Source: DASQPE01 sp041488455 (lineage in GTDB: Bacteria; Gemmatimonadota; Gemmatimonadetes; Gemmatimonadales; GWC2-71-9). Taken from it: a stretch of 11,408 nucleotides of DNA. The notes under the pieces are model-generated. The model worked only from the letters and a program-made list of their open reading frames with translations. It made no database searches and was not told where the DNA came from. The stretch is taken from assembly GCA_041488455.1 (NCBI GenBank), contig JBGPPG010000107.1, positions 1 to 11,408 of the forward strand, given 5' to 3'. Both the position numbers and the translations under genes were made by a program. Shown here piece by piece: positions 1 through 9,275 of this stretch. Numbering within the stretch: the first letter of the stretch is position 1; each line of letters starts with the position of its first letter.

Positions 1-690
1 CTCGCCTTCGTTCTGGCGTACTACGAGTGGGACTGGGTCGCGGCCGAGCGGGAGTTTCAGCGCGCGCTCGCGCTTAACCCCAGCGACGCGGCCGTGCACC
101 ATTCGTACAGCCGGTACCTGGCATCAACCGGCCGGGACGAAGAGGCCATGACCGAGCTCAAGCGGGCGCAGGAGCTCGATCCGATGTCGCTGGCGCTCAA
201 GGCAAACGAAGGCATGGTGCTGTTCTTCGCCGGCAAGTACGACGCGGCGATCGATCGGCTGCGCACGACCCTCGAGCTTGATTCGACCCACGCGGTAGCC
301 CATTGGGGGCTCGGCATGGCATTGGAGCAGAAGGGGGTGTACGACCAGGCCGCGGTCGAGATCCAAAAGGCGATGGAGTCCGGCGGGATCGACCCGCTTT
401 TCATCGCCTCGCTCGGGCACGTGTACGCCGTGCAGGGCAAGCGGCAAGAGGTGCGACGGCTGCTCGACCAGCTCGACGAGGAATCGAAGCGAAGCTATGT
501 GTCCCCATACCATGCGGCGGTGATGTATGCCGGCTTGGGCGAGAAGGACAAGGCATTCGAGCACCTCGATCAGGCAGCCCAAGAGCGGTCGACCTTGCTG
601 GTGTACCTGAAGAAGGACCCACGGCTCGAAACACTCCGTTCCGACCCGCGCTTTGAGGAACTCCTCCGTCGGGTGCATTTCCCGGGATGA
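1..690 (+). CDS. TPR-repeat protein, C-terminal part (5' end outside window)
   Basis: The reading frame is open from base 1 and ends at TGA 688-690, so the start lies upstream; 229 residues are visible. They form about five tandem tetratricopeptide helical pairs: alternating small and aromatic residues with repeated 'AL.L.P' or 'ELDP' ends, for example ALALNPSD near residue 23, AQELDPMS near residue 50 and TLELDSTH near residue 85. The last 60 residues (YAGLGEKDKAFEHLDQA, then LKKDPRLETLRSDPRFEELL) match the characteristic tail of TPR proteins fused to TolB-like, winged-helix or Ser/Thr kinase N-termini in Acidobacteriota and Gemmatimonadota. TPR arrays are protein-interaction scaffolds. The N-terminal effector domain is not in the window, so whether this is a kinase, a DNA-binding regulator or a plain TPR protein cannot be told. 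An internal ATG at 94 lies inside a repeat and is not a credible start. Confidence 0.86.
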   Translation, partial: LAFVLAYYEWDWVAAEREFQRALALNPSDAAVHHSYSRYLASTGRDEEAMTELKRAQELDPMSLALKANEGMVLFFAGKYDAAIDRLRTTLELDSTHAVAHWGLGMALEQKGVYDQAAVEIQKAMESGGIDPLFIASLGHVYAVQGKRQEVRRLLDQLDEESKRSYVSPYHAAVMYAGLGEKDKAFEHLDQAAQERSTLLVYLKKDPRLETLRSDPRFEELLRRVHFPG

Positions 691-731
691 GGCGGTTCGC
701 ACCCCTGCCCAGGCCGACGCACGAGCATCAC

Positions 732-738
732 GGGGAGG
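732..738 (+). promoter_or_regulatory. Ribosome binding site for the DUF4239-like gene
   Basis: The strong Shine-Dalgarno string GGGGAGG sits four bases before ATG 743. It decides this start over an in-frame ATG at 653, which would lie inside the TPR gene and add 30 polar residues ahead of the first membrane segment. Confidence 0.7.
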
Positions 739-742
739 CAGC

Positions 743-1540
743 ATGAGCGACTGGCTTCTCAACCTGCCGGTCCTGTGGATGGGAGTCATAATCCTTGGGG
801 CCGTCTACGTCGTCACTGCAGGGCTCTACCTGCTCATCACGGCCCTGGCGGTGGGCGAGCGGGCGCGCGCGTTCAAGGCGATTTCGCCGGGCGTGTTGCC
901 CCCGCTCGCCATCATCTTCGCCCTGCTGGTCGGCTTCCTCGCCGCGCAGGTCTGGAGCGACGCCGATCGGGCGAGCACGGCGGTCAACCGGGAAGCGAGC
1001 GCTCTGCGCGCCGTCGTTCTCCTCGCCGCTGCGTTCCCGGGCGAGCCCGAGGCGCGCCTGCGCGACCTCATCCGGCGCTATATCCAGGACGCGGTCACCC
1101 AGGAGTGGCCGGCCATGGCCCGGCGGAACGCCACCCTGACGATCGCCCCGGCTCGGTTGGTTGAGGCGCTCCAGCTGACGCTCTCGCTCAGCCCCCGAGG
1201 CGAAGGCCAGGTAGCTGCCCAACGCGAGATGGTCGCATCGCTCCAGATTGCGTTGGAGGCACGCCGGCAGCGCATCATTCTCAGTAGATCGTCGATCAAC
1301 TGGGTGAAGTGGACCGTGCTGCTCGTGCAGGCGGGTCTTACCTTAGTCACCATTGCCATGGTCCATAGCGACAATCGCACCGCCAATCGCATCATCCTGG
1401 CGATTTTCGCGACGGGAGTGGGGGTCGCGGTCGTGTTGATCGCATCTCACAGCCGCCCGTTCACCGGGGAGATCTCCGTGCACCCTGCGGTCCTGCTCCA
1501 GGTGATGCCGGAGGCCGGCCCGGAGGCCGCTAGCCCCTAA
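743..1540 (+). CDS. DUF4239-type integral membrane protein
   Basis: The 265-residue protein has four predicted membrane segments, at about residues 10-36, 52-70, 188-207 and 215-234, with a hydrophilic, mostly helical domain (75-185) between the two pairs. The stretch after the second segment (LLVGFLAAQVW, then D.A...V..EASALRAVV) and the C-terminal RPFTGEISVHP are hallmarks of the DUF4239 family, sometimes called bestrophin-like. The biochemical role of the family is not established, and a channel function would be only an analogy. The start is set by the GGGGAGG site just upstream. The gene follows the TPR gene by 52 bases on the same strand, so co-transcription is possible. No terminator is evident after it: AAGGG-GA-CCCTT at 1556-1567 has a two-base loop and no T-run. 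Confidence 0.85.
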   Translation: MSDWLLNLPVLWMGVIILGAVYVVTAGLYLLITALAVGERARAFKAISPGVLPPLAIIFALLVGFLAAQVWSDADRASTAVNREASALRAVVLLAAAFPGEPEARLRDLIRRYIQDAVTQEWPAMARRNATLTIAPARLVEALQLTLSLSPRGEGQVAAQREMVASLQIALEARRQRIILSRSSINWVKWTVLLVQAGLTLVTIAMVHSDNRTANRIILAIFATGVGVAVVLIASHSRPFTGEISVHPAVLLQVMPEAGPEAASP

Positions 1541-1646
1541 GGATTGGGGAGGTTAAAGGGGACCCTTCCACTCGCGCCCACCGGAGCTTGCTATCGACCC
1601 CGTCCACGCCCTGCAAGCGAGCTACGACCGACTCCCCCTCAAGACG

Positions 1647-2174
1647 ATGATCACGCCCACCTGGTCCCTGCGACGCCTGCACGCGCTCGATGACGCGCAG
1701 ATCGACGAGCTCGCCGGCGTGTTGATCGACTGCGTCGAAGGCGGTGCGTCGGTAGGCTTCATGCAGCCGCTGCCGCGCGACCGCGCCGTGGCGTTCTGGC
1801 GCCGTGTGGCGCAAGGCGTGGCCGCGGGCGAACGCGCGCTACTGGTCGCCGAAGATGCGCGAGGCCTGTGCGGCACCGTGCAGTTGGTGCTCGACCAGCC
1901 CGAGAACCAACCGCACCGCGCCGATCTGTCGAAGGTGCTGGTGCATCGCCGCGCCCGCCGCCAAGGGCTGGGGGCGGCGCTGATGCGAGCCGCTGAAGCC
2001 ACGGCGCGCGAATGCGGCAAGACGTTGCTGGTGCTCGACACCGCCAGCGGCGAGGCCGAGCGCCTGTACGAGCGCCTGGGCTGGGTGCGTGTGGGTGTAA
2101 TCCCCGGCTATGCCTTGCTGCCGCAGGGCGGGCTCTGCGGCACGACGGTGTACTACCGCAACGTCGGCGATTAG
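1647..2174 (+). CDS. GNAT-family N-acetyltransferase
   Basis: This 175-residue protein has a complete GNAT fold pattern. The acetyl-CoA pyrophosphate loop is RRQGLGA (residues 104-110), preceded by the beta4 strand ending KVLVH (96-100) and followed by helix alpha3 (ALMRAAEATAR). Beta5 is TLLVLDTA (126-133), and ERLYERLGWVRVG (138-150) is the typical alpha4-beta6 region. These enzymes move an acetyl group from acetyl-CoA to a primary amine; the acceptor cannot be predicted. ATG 1647 is the only ATG/GTG/TTG start in this frame that keeps the N-terminal 'WSLRRL' strand, and no good Shine-Dalgarno site precedes it. The frame stays open back to 1557 without an accepted start codon. From memory, the sequence resembles acetyltransferases of Pseudomonadota more than typical Gemmatimonadota genes, so acquisition by transfer is possible but untested. 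It faces the methyltransferase gene convergently. Confidence 0.92.
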   Translation: MITPTWSLRRLHALDDAQIDELAGVLIDCVEGGASVGFMQPLPRDRAVAFWRRVAQGVAAGERALLVAEDARGLCGTVQLVLDQPENQPHRADLSKVLVHRRARRQGLGAALMRAAEATARECGKTLLVLDTASGEAERLYERLGWVRVGVIPGYALLPQGGLCGTTVYYRNVGD

Positions 2175-2250
2175 TTCGGAGCCCTTACGACCGTGCTTGA
2201 TATTCCATAAGCTACGTTGGCTCATTGTTCACCTCCGGCTCGTGTGGCCG

Positions 2251-3111
2251 TCAGGCGACTCCTGCCTGGACATCGAGATATTCGCCCGCCACCGCGGTCG
2301 TACCGTCGGTGGCGAGGTTGTGCTGCTGGAACAGCCGGGTGAGCTCGTCGCGAAGCCGGCTCGAACCGTCGGGATCGGTCGCTCGGAGCGTCGCGACCGT
2401 TGGCCCGTAGCACGTGGCGAATAGTTCGGTCACGGCCGCGGGTGGAAACGGGAAGCGAAGCTCCAGGGTTCGCCTGGTGCAGATCAGTGAAGTCACCCGG
2501 TCGCCGAAGCGCGCGCGAACCATGTCCTCCTCACCCCAGCCCAGCGGGCTCGGCACTCCCGAGGGCAGCGGCACCAGGGACGTGTGGGCGCGCAACATCT
2601 TGCCGACGAATCCCTCGGGAGTCCAGTTCGCCATCGCCACCCGGCCGCCCGGCCGGGTCACTCGAAGCAGCTCCGCCGCGGCCCGCGCCGGCCGATAGGC
2701 GAACATCGCGCCGAACATCGTCACGGTGGTGTCGAACCGGCCATCGGCACAGGGAAGCGCCTCGGCATCGCCAACCTCGAACTCGATGACGCGGCCGGCA
2801 GTGCGGGCTTCGAGCCGAGCCTGCGCGATCAGGTTGGGGGCAATGTCGATCCCAGTGACGCGAGCGCCGGCCCGGGCCGCCGGGAGGGCGAGGTTGCCGG
2901 TGCCGCACGCGACGTCGAGCACCAATTCCCCCGGACGAAGGGCCAACCGGGCGATGAACTCCTCGGCGCCGGGCGCGAAGCTGCGGGCGATGGGGAGAAA
3001 ATCGCCCGCGGTCCAGACCGACCGCGCTCTGGCGGTAAGGGGGTCTTCGGACCAGGCGGGGATCTCGCCGCGGGTGGGACCGCCGGCGCGGGGAATGCTC
3101 TCGGATGACAT
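2251..3111 (-). CDS. Class I SAM-dependent methyltransferase
   Basis: This 286-residue protein has a Rossmann-type methyltransferase core. Motif I is VLDVACGTGNLAL (residues 64-76), the acidic residue that binds the SAM ribose is D89 in GIDIAP, GDAEALP (114-120) is the motif contacting the adenine, and FDTTVTMFGAMF (126-137) followed by LLRVTRPGGRVAMANW (148-163) is the post-motif region of the Methyltransf_11/25 group. The C-terminal third (about 165-286) is a substrate lid of unknown specificity. The start at 3111 is backed by a GGAGAGG ribosome site; the same frame extends to 3378 but would overlap the upstream regulator gene. The stop is TGA, at 2253-2251. It lies 85 bases behind the AraC gene on the same strand, suggesting joint transcription, with a small-molecule acceptor the likeliest substrate. 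Confidence 0.93.
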   Translation of the reverse strand: MSSESIPRAGGPTRGEIPAWSEDPLTARARSVWTAGDFLPIARSFAPGAEEFIARLALRPGELVLDVACGTGNLALPAARAGARVTGIDIAPNLIAQARLEARTAGRVIEFEVGDAEALPCADGRFDTTVTMFGAMFAYRPARAAAELLRVTRPGGRVAMANWTPEGFVGKMLRAHTSLVPLPSGVPSPLGWGEEDMVRARFGDRVTSLICTRRTLELRFPFPPAAVTELFATCYGPTVATLRATDPDGSSRLRDELTRLFQQHNLATDGTTAVAGEYLDVQAGVA

Positions 3112-3117
3112 GCCAAG

Positions 3118-3124
3118 CCTCTCC
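3118..3124 (-). promoter_or_regulatory. Ribosome binding site for the methyltransferase gene
   Basis: On the minus strand GGAGAGG lies six bases before ATG 3111. This selects 3111 over the longer open frame reaching 3378, which would run inside the AraC regulator gene. Confidence 0.7.
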
Positions 3125-3196
3125 GGCAATGGGTCAGGGCGCGCCCTCGTGGCACGCGAGGTCCAATGTGCGGAGGCGCTACTGTCCCGCCAATGA

Positions 3197-4201
3197 CTAG
3201 GCGTCCCGACTTCCTGCTCCGGCGTCGGGACGAGTTGGAAGGGACTCCGACGGGGCGGTGCGACGGCCGGCGCGCCAGGCGCCGGGGGCGAGGCCGGTCG
3301 CTTTCTTGAACGCCCGGCTGAACGCGGCCTCGGAGTCGTACCCCACCTCCGCGCCGATCGCGGAGACCTTGGCGCCACTCTGGGCCAGGAGGTTGGCCGC
3401 GACCTGCATCCGCCATTGGGTCAGATACTGCATTGGCGGCTGGCCGACCAGCTCTGCGAACCGCTTGGCCAGACTGGACCGCGAAGAGGCCGCTTCCCGG
3501 GCCAGCTCGGCGAGGGTCCAGGGATAACCGGGTCGGCCATGGAGCAGCGTCAACACCCGACCGACCACTTCATCACGGAGGCCGGCGAGCCAGCCGGTCT
3601 GTCCCGGCGGCAGCTCGTCGAGGTAGCGACGAAGCACTTCGATGAACATCACCTCCGCCAGTCGGGTGAGGACGGTATCGGCGCCGGCCCGGCCGAGACG
3701 GGACTCTTCGGTCAGCTGGCGGGTGAAGCCGCCGAGCCAGGCGTTCGACATGCCCCGCATGTGCATCCGGCGTGGGAGCGCCGCAAGCAAGGGGTTGAAC
3801 GGCCGGCGGTCGCAGCCGAGGAATCCGCAGACGAATGATGTGACCCGTGATCCCTGGTCGCCGAGGTAGACGGTGAAGGGATAGGGGGCGGGGGCGGTGC
3901 TATATACGTCCCGACCGACCCGAATGCCTCGGCCGCTCGACATCACGTGCGCGTCGCCATGAGGGAAGACTATCACGTCGCCCGGGACGAGCTCGACCTG
4001 CTCTTCGCCGAGGAGGCCCCCGTAGCCGCGGCCTTCGGTCAGCACGTGGTACGAGATCAGGTGCTCCGCGGTCGGCATGATCCGAGGCGAGAGCTCCTTG
4101 GCGGCCACTGTCTCGACGCTCCACGGCTCCGCCGCCTCGACCGAGTAAAAGAACGCGCCATCGAGGCGGACAATACGCAGCAGGTCGGAGAGCGGGTCCA
4201 T
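3197..4201 (-). CDS. AraC-family transcriptional regulator with N-terminal cupin domain
   Basis: The 334-residue regulator has two domains. Residues 1 to about 195 form a cupin-type effector-binding domain of the Cupin_6/AraC_binding_6 kind: HLISYHVLTEGRGY (47-60), LVPGDVIVFPHGDAHVM (71-87) and the CGFLGCDRRPFNPLLAALP segment (125-143). Residues 228-310 are the double helix-turn-helix of AraC proteins. The first unit is TLAELAREAASSRSSLAKRF, and the second contains KVSAIGAEVGYDSEAAFSRAFK followed by the usual G.APGAWR ending. The cupin domain normally senses a small ligand; here the ligand is unknown. The last 25 residues are a low-complexity tail. The gene is divergent from the ABM monooxygenase across a 234-base spacer and sits 85 bases upstream of the methyltransferase. 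Its likely targets are therefore its own promoter and one or both neighbours, an inference from position only. Confidence 0.95.
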   Translation of the reverse strand: MDPLSDLLRIVRLDGAFFYSVEAAEPWSVETVAAKELSPRIMPTAEHLISYHVLTEGRGYGGLLGEEQVELVPGDVIVFPHGDAHVMSSGRGIRVGRDVYSTAPAPYPFTVYLGDQGSRVTSFVCGFLGCDRRPFNPLLAALPRRMHMRGMSNAWLGGFTRQLTEESRLGRAGADTVLTRLAEVMFIEVLRRYLDELPPGQTGWLAGLRDEVVGRVLTLLHGRPGYPWTLAELAREAASSRSSLAKRFAELVGQPPMQYLTQWRMQVAANLLAQSGAKVSAIGAEVGYDSEAAFSRAFKKATGLAPGAWRAGRRTAPSESLPTRPDAGAGSRDA

Positions 4202-4435
4202 GGCCGGGGAATACTAGCGGGAACGAAGCGCGCTTGGAGTCGGAGGCCAAGAGCAGCAGATTGGGACGCGGCCCTCTGGGAGGATGCCCGATGAATGTCA
4301 GTCGGCGGGATTGGCTACTATATCGAGCGGCTGCTGGAGGCGCTTTCGTGAGCGCGCGCACGGCAAGCCACCCTTGACCACCCCTCCGCCGCCCCTCGCG
4401 GGCCTCGGCGGGATGGCCACGGTCTTGGAGCGACC
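4202..4435. promoter_or_regulatory. Divergent promoter region between the AraC and ABM genes
   Basis: This 234-base spacer must hold the promoters of both divergent genes. It contains a perfect 10-base palindrome, AAGCGCGCTT (4226-4235), about 25 bases upstream of the regulator start. It also contains the inverted repeat GCGCT-N6-AGCGC (4340-4355), which shares the GCGCTT half. Its most AT-rich point is CTACTATATCG (4315-4325), which read on the minus strand offers TATAGT as a possible -10 element for the regulator gene, though no matching -35 is clear. The repeats are candidate operators only, because GC-rich DNA produces such short repeats often. Confidence 0.35.
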
Positions 4436-4726
4436 ATGTACGGACTGATCGGCAAGATGACCGCCGTCGCGGGCCAGCGCGACACGCTCGCGGCGATCCT
4501 GTTGGAGGGCACCCGCGCGATGCCGGGCTGTCTGAGCTACGTCGTCGCAACCGATCCGGCGGACCCCGACGGCCTCTGGGTCACCGAGGTCTGGGACAGT
4601 CAGGCAAGCCACCGGGCCTCGATCGCGTTGCCGGCCGTGAAGATCGCCATCGCTAAGGGGCGGCCACTCATCGCGGGGTTCAGCAATCGCGTCGAGACGG
4701 TGCCGATCGGCGGCCATGGCTTGTAG
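4436..4726 (+). CDS. Antibiotic biosynthesis monooxygenase (ABM) domain protein, putative quinol monooxygenase
   Basis: This 96-residue single-domain protein has the dimeric alpha/beta-barrel ABM fold. An N-terminal strand, MYGLIGKMTAVAGQRDTL, leads into a helix. The signature MPGCLSYVVATDPADPDGLW (residues 29-48) comes next, and the second strand is VTEVWDSQASHRAS, in which the conserved W and E residues of the family are present. YgiN-like members are proposed to oxidise quinols without metal or flavin cofactor; other members act on polyketides or as heme-degrading enzymes. The C-terminal GRPLIAGFSNRVET resembles the YgiN-like group. ATG 4436 has GGAG five bases upstream (4427-4430). It is divergent from the AraC gene and may be its target. 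The exact substrate is not readable from the sequence. Confidence 0.9.
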   Translation: MYGLIGKMTAVAGQRDTLAAILLEGTRAMPGCLSYVVATDPADPDGLWVTEVWDSQASHRASIALPAVKIAIAKGRPLIAGFSNRVETVPIGGHGL

Positions 4727-4817
4727 CGCCGCGAGCCCCGGACTTGCGGCATCGCCCGCGCCGCCGTATCGATCTACCCGACCGGCAACCCCCCTCCAGC
4801 GCATCACTTTGAAACCC

Positions 4818-4821
4818 GGAG
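4818..4821 (+). promoter_or_regulatory. Ribosome binding site for the secreted S9 peptidase gene
   Basis: GGAG lies five bases before ATG 4827. Together with the signal peptide that begins exactly there, it decides the start over an in-frame ATG at 4716. That earlier ATG overlaps the end of the ABM gene and would bury the signal peptide behind 37 non-hydrophobic residues. Confidence 0.6.
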
Positions 4822-4826
4822 CCTCC

Positions 4827-6935
<2,109 letters not shown>

Positions 6936-6940
6936 CCGGC

Positions 6941-6945
6941 GGAGG
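6941..6945 (+). promoter_or_regulatory. Closely spaced ribosome binding site with GTG start
   Basis: GGAGG lies only three bases before GTG 6949 and begins five bases after the peptidase stop codon. The short spacing and the non-ATG start suggest modest translation, perhaps coupled to termination of the upstream gene. Confidence 0.5.
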
Positions 6946-6948
6946 CCC

Positions 6949-7515
6949 GTGTCCAGCCCGCTCGACCCCTTCATTCCGGTCCCCGACGCCCGGGAACGGC
7001 ACGCGATCACGGTGCGCGCGCCGGCCGCCCTGGTCTACCAGACCGCCCGGCAGCACGACGCCCAGTCGCTCTGGCCCGTAAGGGCCATCTTCTGGCTCCG
7101 GGGCGCGCTGATGGGAGCCACTACCCGCAGGCGTCCGACGCCCCGGGCGTTCATTGACGAGATCCTGGCGCTGGGCTGGGGATATCTGCTCGAGCGGCCG
7201 GGGGAGCTGTTCGTCGCGGGCGCGGTCTGCCAGCCCTGGCTGCCGGACGTCGTGTTCCGCGCGGTGCCCCCGGAGCAGTTCCGGAGCTTCGCGGAGCCGA
7301 ATCAGGTGAAGATCGCCTGGACGCTGGAGGCCCATGCGATCGGTCCAGCAGTGACGGAGCTCGCCTCGGAAACCCGGGCGGTGGCCACGGACAGCGAGGC
7401 TCGCATGCGGTTCCTCCGCTACTGGCGGTGGGCGCGCTTCGGGATCTTCCCCATACGGTGGCTGCTCCTGCCGGCCATCGGCCGCAAGGCGGAGACTATG
7501 ACCCGAGAAACCTGA
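6949..7515 (+). CDS. Probable SRPBCC/START-like superfamily protein
   Basis: This 188-residue cytosolic protein has no signal peptide or convincing membrane helix. The N-terminal strand-helix ERHAITVRAPAALVYQTAR (about residues 16-34), a central helix after a Trp-rich stretch, and the strands LGWGYLLERPGELFVAGAV, VKIAWTLEAHAI and VTELASETRAVATD, closing with the long C-terminal helix AR.RFLRYWRW, follow the helix-grip plan of SRPBCC (polyketide cyclase/START-like) proteins. That superfamily binds hydrophobic ligands in a deep cavity; no ligand can be named. The assignment rests on pattern, not on a diagnostic motif, and some homologues may be listed only as hypothetical proteins. The start is GTG with GGAGG just before it; the peptidase ends 13 bases upstream, suggesting one transcript. 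Its last 97 bases overlap the 3' end of the convergent CocE hydrolase gene. Confidence 0.68.
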   Translation: MSSPLDPFIPVPDARERHAITVRAPAALVYQTARQHDAQSLWPVRAIFWLRGALMGATTRRRPTPRAFIDEILALGWGYLLERPGELFVAGAVCQPWLPDVVFRAVPPEQFRSFAEPNQVKIAWTLEAHAIGPAVTELASETRAVATDSEARMRFLRYWRWARFGIFPIRWLLLPAIGRKAETMTRET

Positions 7516-9251
7516 GCCGCGGAGTGGTGAATCCGTACGTCTCCCGCCTGCACCTGCTCGCTCTCGAGCTCCTGCGCGCCCGTCTGGGGATTGACCGAGA
7601 ACAAGGGGAAGAAGGCGGTCGAGAGCACGATCCGTAGCCGGTGCCCGGGGAGAAACCGGTTCGCGGTGACCAGCCGGTCGAAGCGAAGCCGCACGACCCC
7701 ACCGTTGGGAACGAGGTGCCGCTCCGGACCGCCGTCGCGATAGCTGGCTCGGAGCAGCGCGGTGCCCGGGCTGGAGAGATTCCAGGCCGTGCCATCGGGG
7801 GCCACATCGGAGAGCTGGAGCCAGAGGTCGAAGTCCGGCACCGAGGCGCTCACTGCCAGCTCGGCGACCACCGGGCCGATGACGTCGTACGGAGCGGTGA
7901 ACGGCGCGGTCTCGAACACGGCGGCGTCAGGGCGGCCCAACAGCGCGCGATAGTCGTGCGCACCGGCACGGCCGTCGAAGGGGTCGGTGAGCGGAGCGGC
8001 GGGGTCGGAGCGGATCACGCTCTCACCGACCCGAGCCGCGACCGGCTTCGCGAGCAGTCGGCCGGTCTTGCCGCGGCCCGCGGGCCGCGCCAGATAGAGC
8101 GTGTCCGCGCGGGTGCCGGGAAGCGGCCAGCGGTCCGCGGTGCGCCAGTGGTTCTCACCCATCACGAAGACCCGGACCGCCGGGTCATCCTCCGTCCGCT
8201 CCACCTGCCCTTTCACGTAGCGGTCCATCCAGGCGAGCACCGTCGCGGCGTAATCGAGGGCCGCGCCGCCGCCGAAGTCCCGGTCGCCCGCCTTGCTGCG
8301 CTGCACGGCGCCGACGCCGTGGGTCCAGGGCCCGAGAATCAGCCGGGCTCGCGCCACGCCGGGAGGCCGCGCTTGCACCAGGCCGGCGTAGTTGGCCACG
8401 GCGCCGCCCGGCCCGTACGGCTCGTCGAACCAGCCTGAGAGATTCAGCACCGCGGCGCCGACCTGGCGGTAGCGCCCCTGCATCGTGGCCCAGCTCCACC
8501 ACGGATCCCGGGGAGGGTGGCGCATCCACTCGTAGTACCACGGCGCGATGTCCTGGAAGTCCGGCAGCGTCAGCAGCGGGCGATGCCGGCGGGCGCGCGG
8601 GCCGTCGCGCTCCCATGCGCCAGCGGCCTCGTCGTCGGTCCGCGGGCCGGGCACACCGAGCCTGCGGCGAAGATCGGGGGCGATGTTGAGCCAGGTCCAG
8701 TCGAGCCACGAGCCGTCCCATACGCCACCGGCATACCAGAAGGTCTCGGGAGTGGCGTACACCATCGCGGGCACCATCGCCTTGAGCGCGGGAGGCTGCT
8801 CCACCGCAGCGAGCCACTGCACCGCGCCGGGATAGGAGAGCCCGAAGCTACCGACGGCGCCGTTCGACCACGGCTGACGCGCGGCCCACTCGATGGTGTC
8901 GTAGCCGTCTTTCCCCTCGTGCCGATAGGGCTCGAACTCGCCGCCGGAGCCGTAGCGCCCGCGGACGTCCTCCAGCACGACCGCGTAGCCCCGGGCCACG
9001 GCCGCACGGGTGATGCCGGATGCGCTCGCAGCGTCCCCGCGGCCATATGGCGTGCGGTAGACCAGCACCGGAAACCGATCGCCGGCGGCGGGGCGCCACA
9101 CGTCGGCCCTGAGAACGACGCCGTCCCGCATCGGCACGGCCACGGCCGTGTCCACCCGGACGCTGTCCTGGGCGGCGAGCGGCTCCACCGCGCCGACGAG
9201 TCCGGCGACCAGCAGAACGGGGAGGGTCCAAGCGCGGCGGAGCATGGTCAT
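7419..9251 (-). CDS. Secreted CocE/NonD family hydrolase (S15 X-Pro dipeptidyl-peptidase-like)
   Basis: The 610-residue precursor has a signal peptide (LRRAWTLPVLLVAGLVG, cleavage near A27-Q28) and is likely exported. Strand PVLVYRTPYGRGD and the block GYAVVLEDVRGRYGSGGEF (88-106) are typical of CocE/NonD and S15 enzymes. The nucleophile is S139 in GLSYPG (family motif G.SY.G), with D276 in LSGWFDE and H311 in GPWTHG as the expected triad partners. Beyond about residue 400 lies the jelly-roll C-terminal domain, ending HRLRIVLSTAFFP and then a final strand near VSRVIVSALRP. Family members cleave esters, acylated amines such as cephalosporin side chains, or X-Pro peptides; the sequence does not choose among them. 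ATG 9251 is chosen because it leads straight into the signal peptide; ATG 9245 or GTG 9266 are alternatives, none with a clear ribosome site. It starts 24 bases behind the kinase gene. Confidence 0.93.
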   Translation of the reverse strand: MTMLRRAWTLPVLLVAGLVGAVEPLAAQDSVRVDTAVAVPMRDGVVLRADVWRPAAGDRFPVLVYRTPYGRGDAASASGITRAAVARGYAVVLEDVRGRYGSGGEFEPYRHEGKDGYDTIEWAARQPWSNGAVGSFGLSYPGAVQWLAAVEQPPALKAMVPAMVYATPETFWYAGGVWDGSWLDWTWLNIAPDLRRRLGVPGPRTDDEAAGAWERDGPRARRHRPLLTLPDFQDIAPWYYEWMRHPPRDPWWSWATMQGRYRQVGAAVLNLSGWFDEPYGPGGAVANYAGLVQARPPGVARARLILGPWTHGVGAVQRSKAGDRDFGGGAALDYAATVLAWMDRYVKGQVERTEDDPAVRVFVMGENHWRTADRWPLPGTRADTLYLARPAGRGKTGRLLAKPVAARVGESVIRSDPAAPLTDPFDGRAGAHDYRALLGRPDAAVFETAPFTAPYDVIGPVVAELAVSASVPDFDLWLQLSDVAPDGTAWNLSSPGTALLRASYRDGGPERHLVPNGGVVRLRFDRLVTANRFLPGHRLRIVLSTAFFPLFSVNPQTGAQELESEQVQAGDVRIHHSAAQVSRVIVSALRPMAGRSSHRMGKIPKRAHRQ

Positions 9252-9275
9252 CGGGTCGGGGCGCACCTGCCGCGC

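Noticed and set aside
1556..1567. Possible terminator hairpin AAGGG-GA-CCCTT after the DUF4239 gene
   Set aside because: The loop is only two bases and there is no T-run, so it does not meet the form of an intrinsic terminator.
2175..2250. Possible bidirectional terminator between the convergent GNAT and methyltransferase genes
   Set aside because: I found no stem of useful length followed by a T-run in these 76 bases; only a distant weak GAGCC/GGCTC pair.
3112..3378. N-terminal extension of the methyltransferase frame
   Set aside because: It overlaps the AraC gene in another frame, has Arg/Pro/Ser-rich composition, and the real start at 3111 has a GGAGAGG site.
4744..4772. Possible sigma-70-like promoter TTGCGG-N17-TATCGA before the S9 peptidase
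   Set aside because: Spacing is ideal but each hexamer matches consensus at only three positions, too weak to report as a feature.
4716..4826. Upstream ATG for the S9 peptidase overlapping the ABM gene end
   Set aside because: It would put 37 Pro/Ala/Ser/Arg-rich residues in front of a good signal peptide; ATG 4827 has its own GGAG site.
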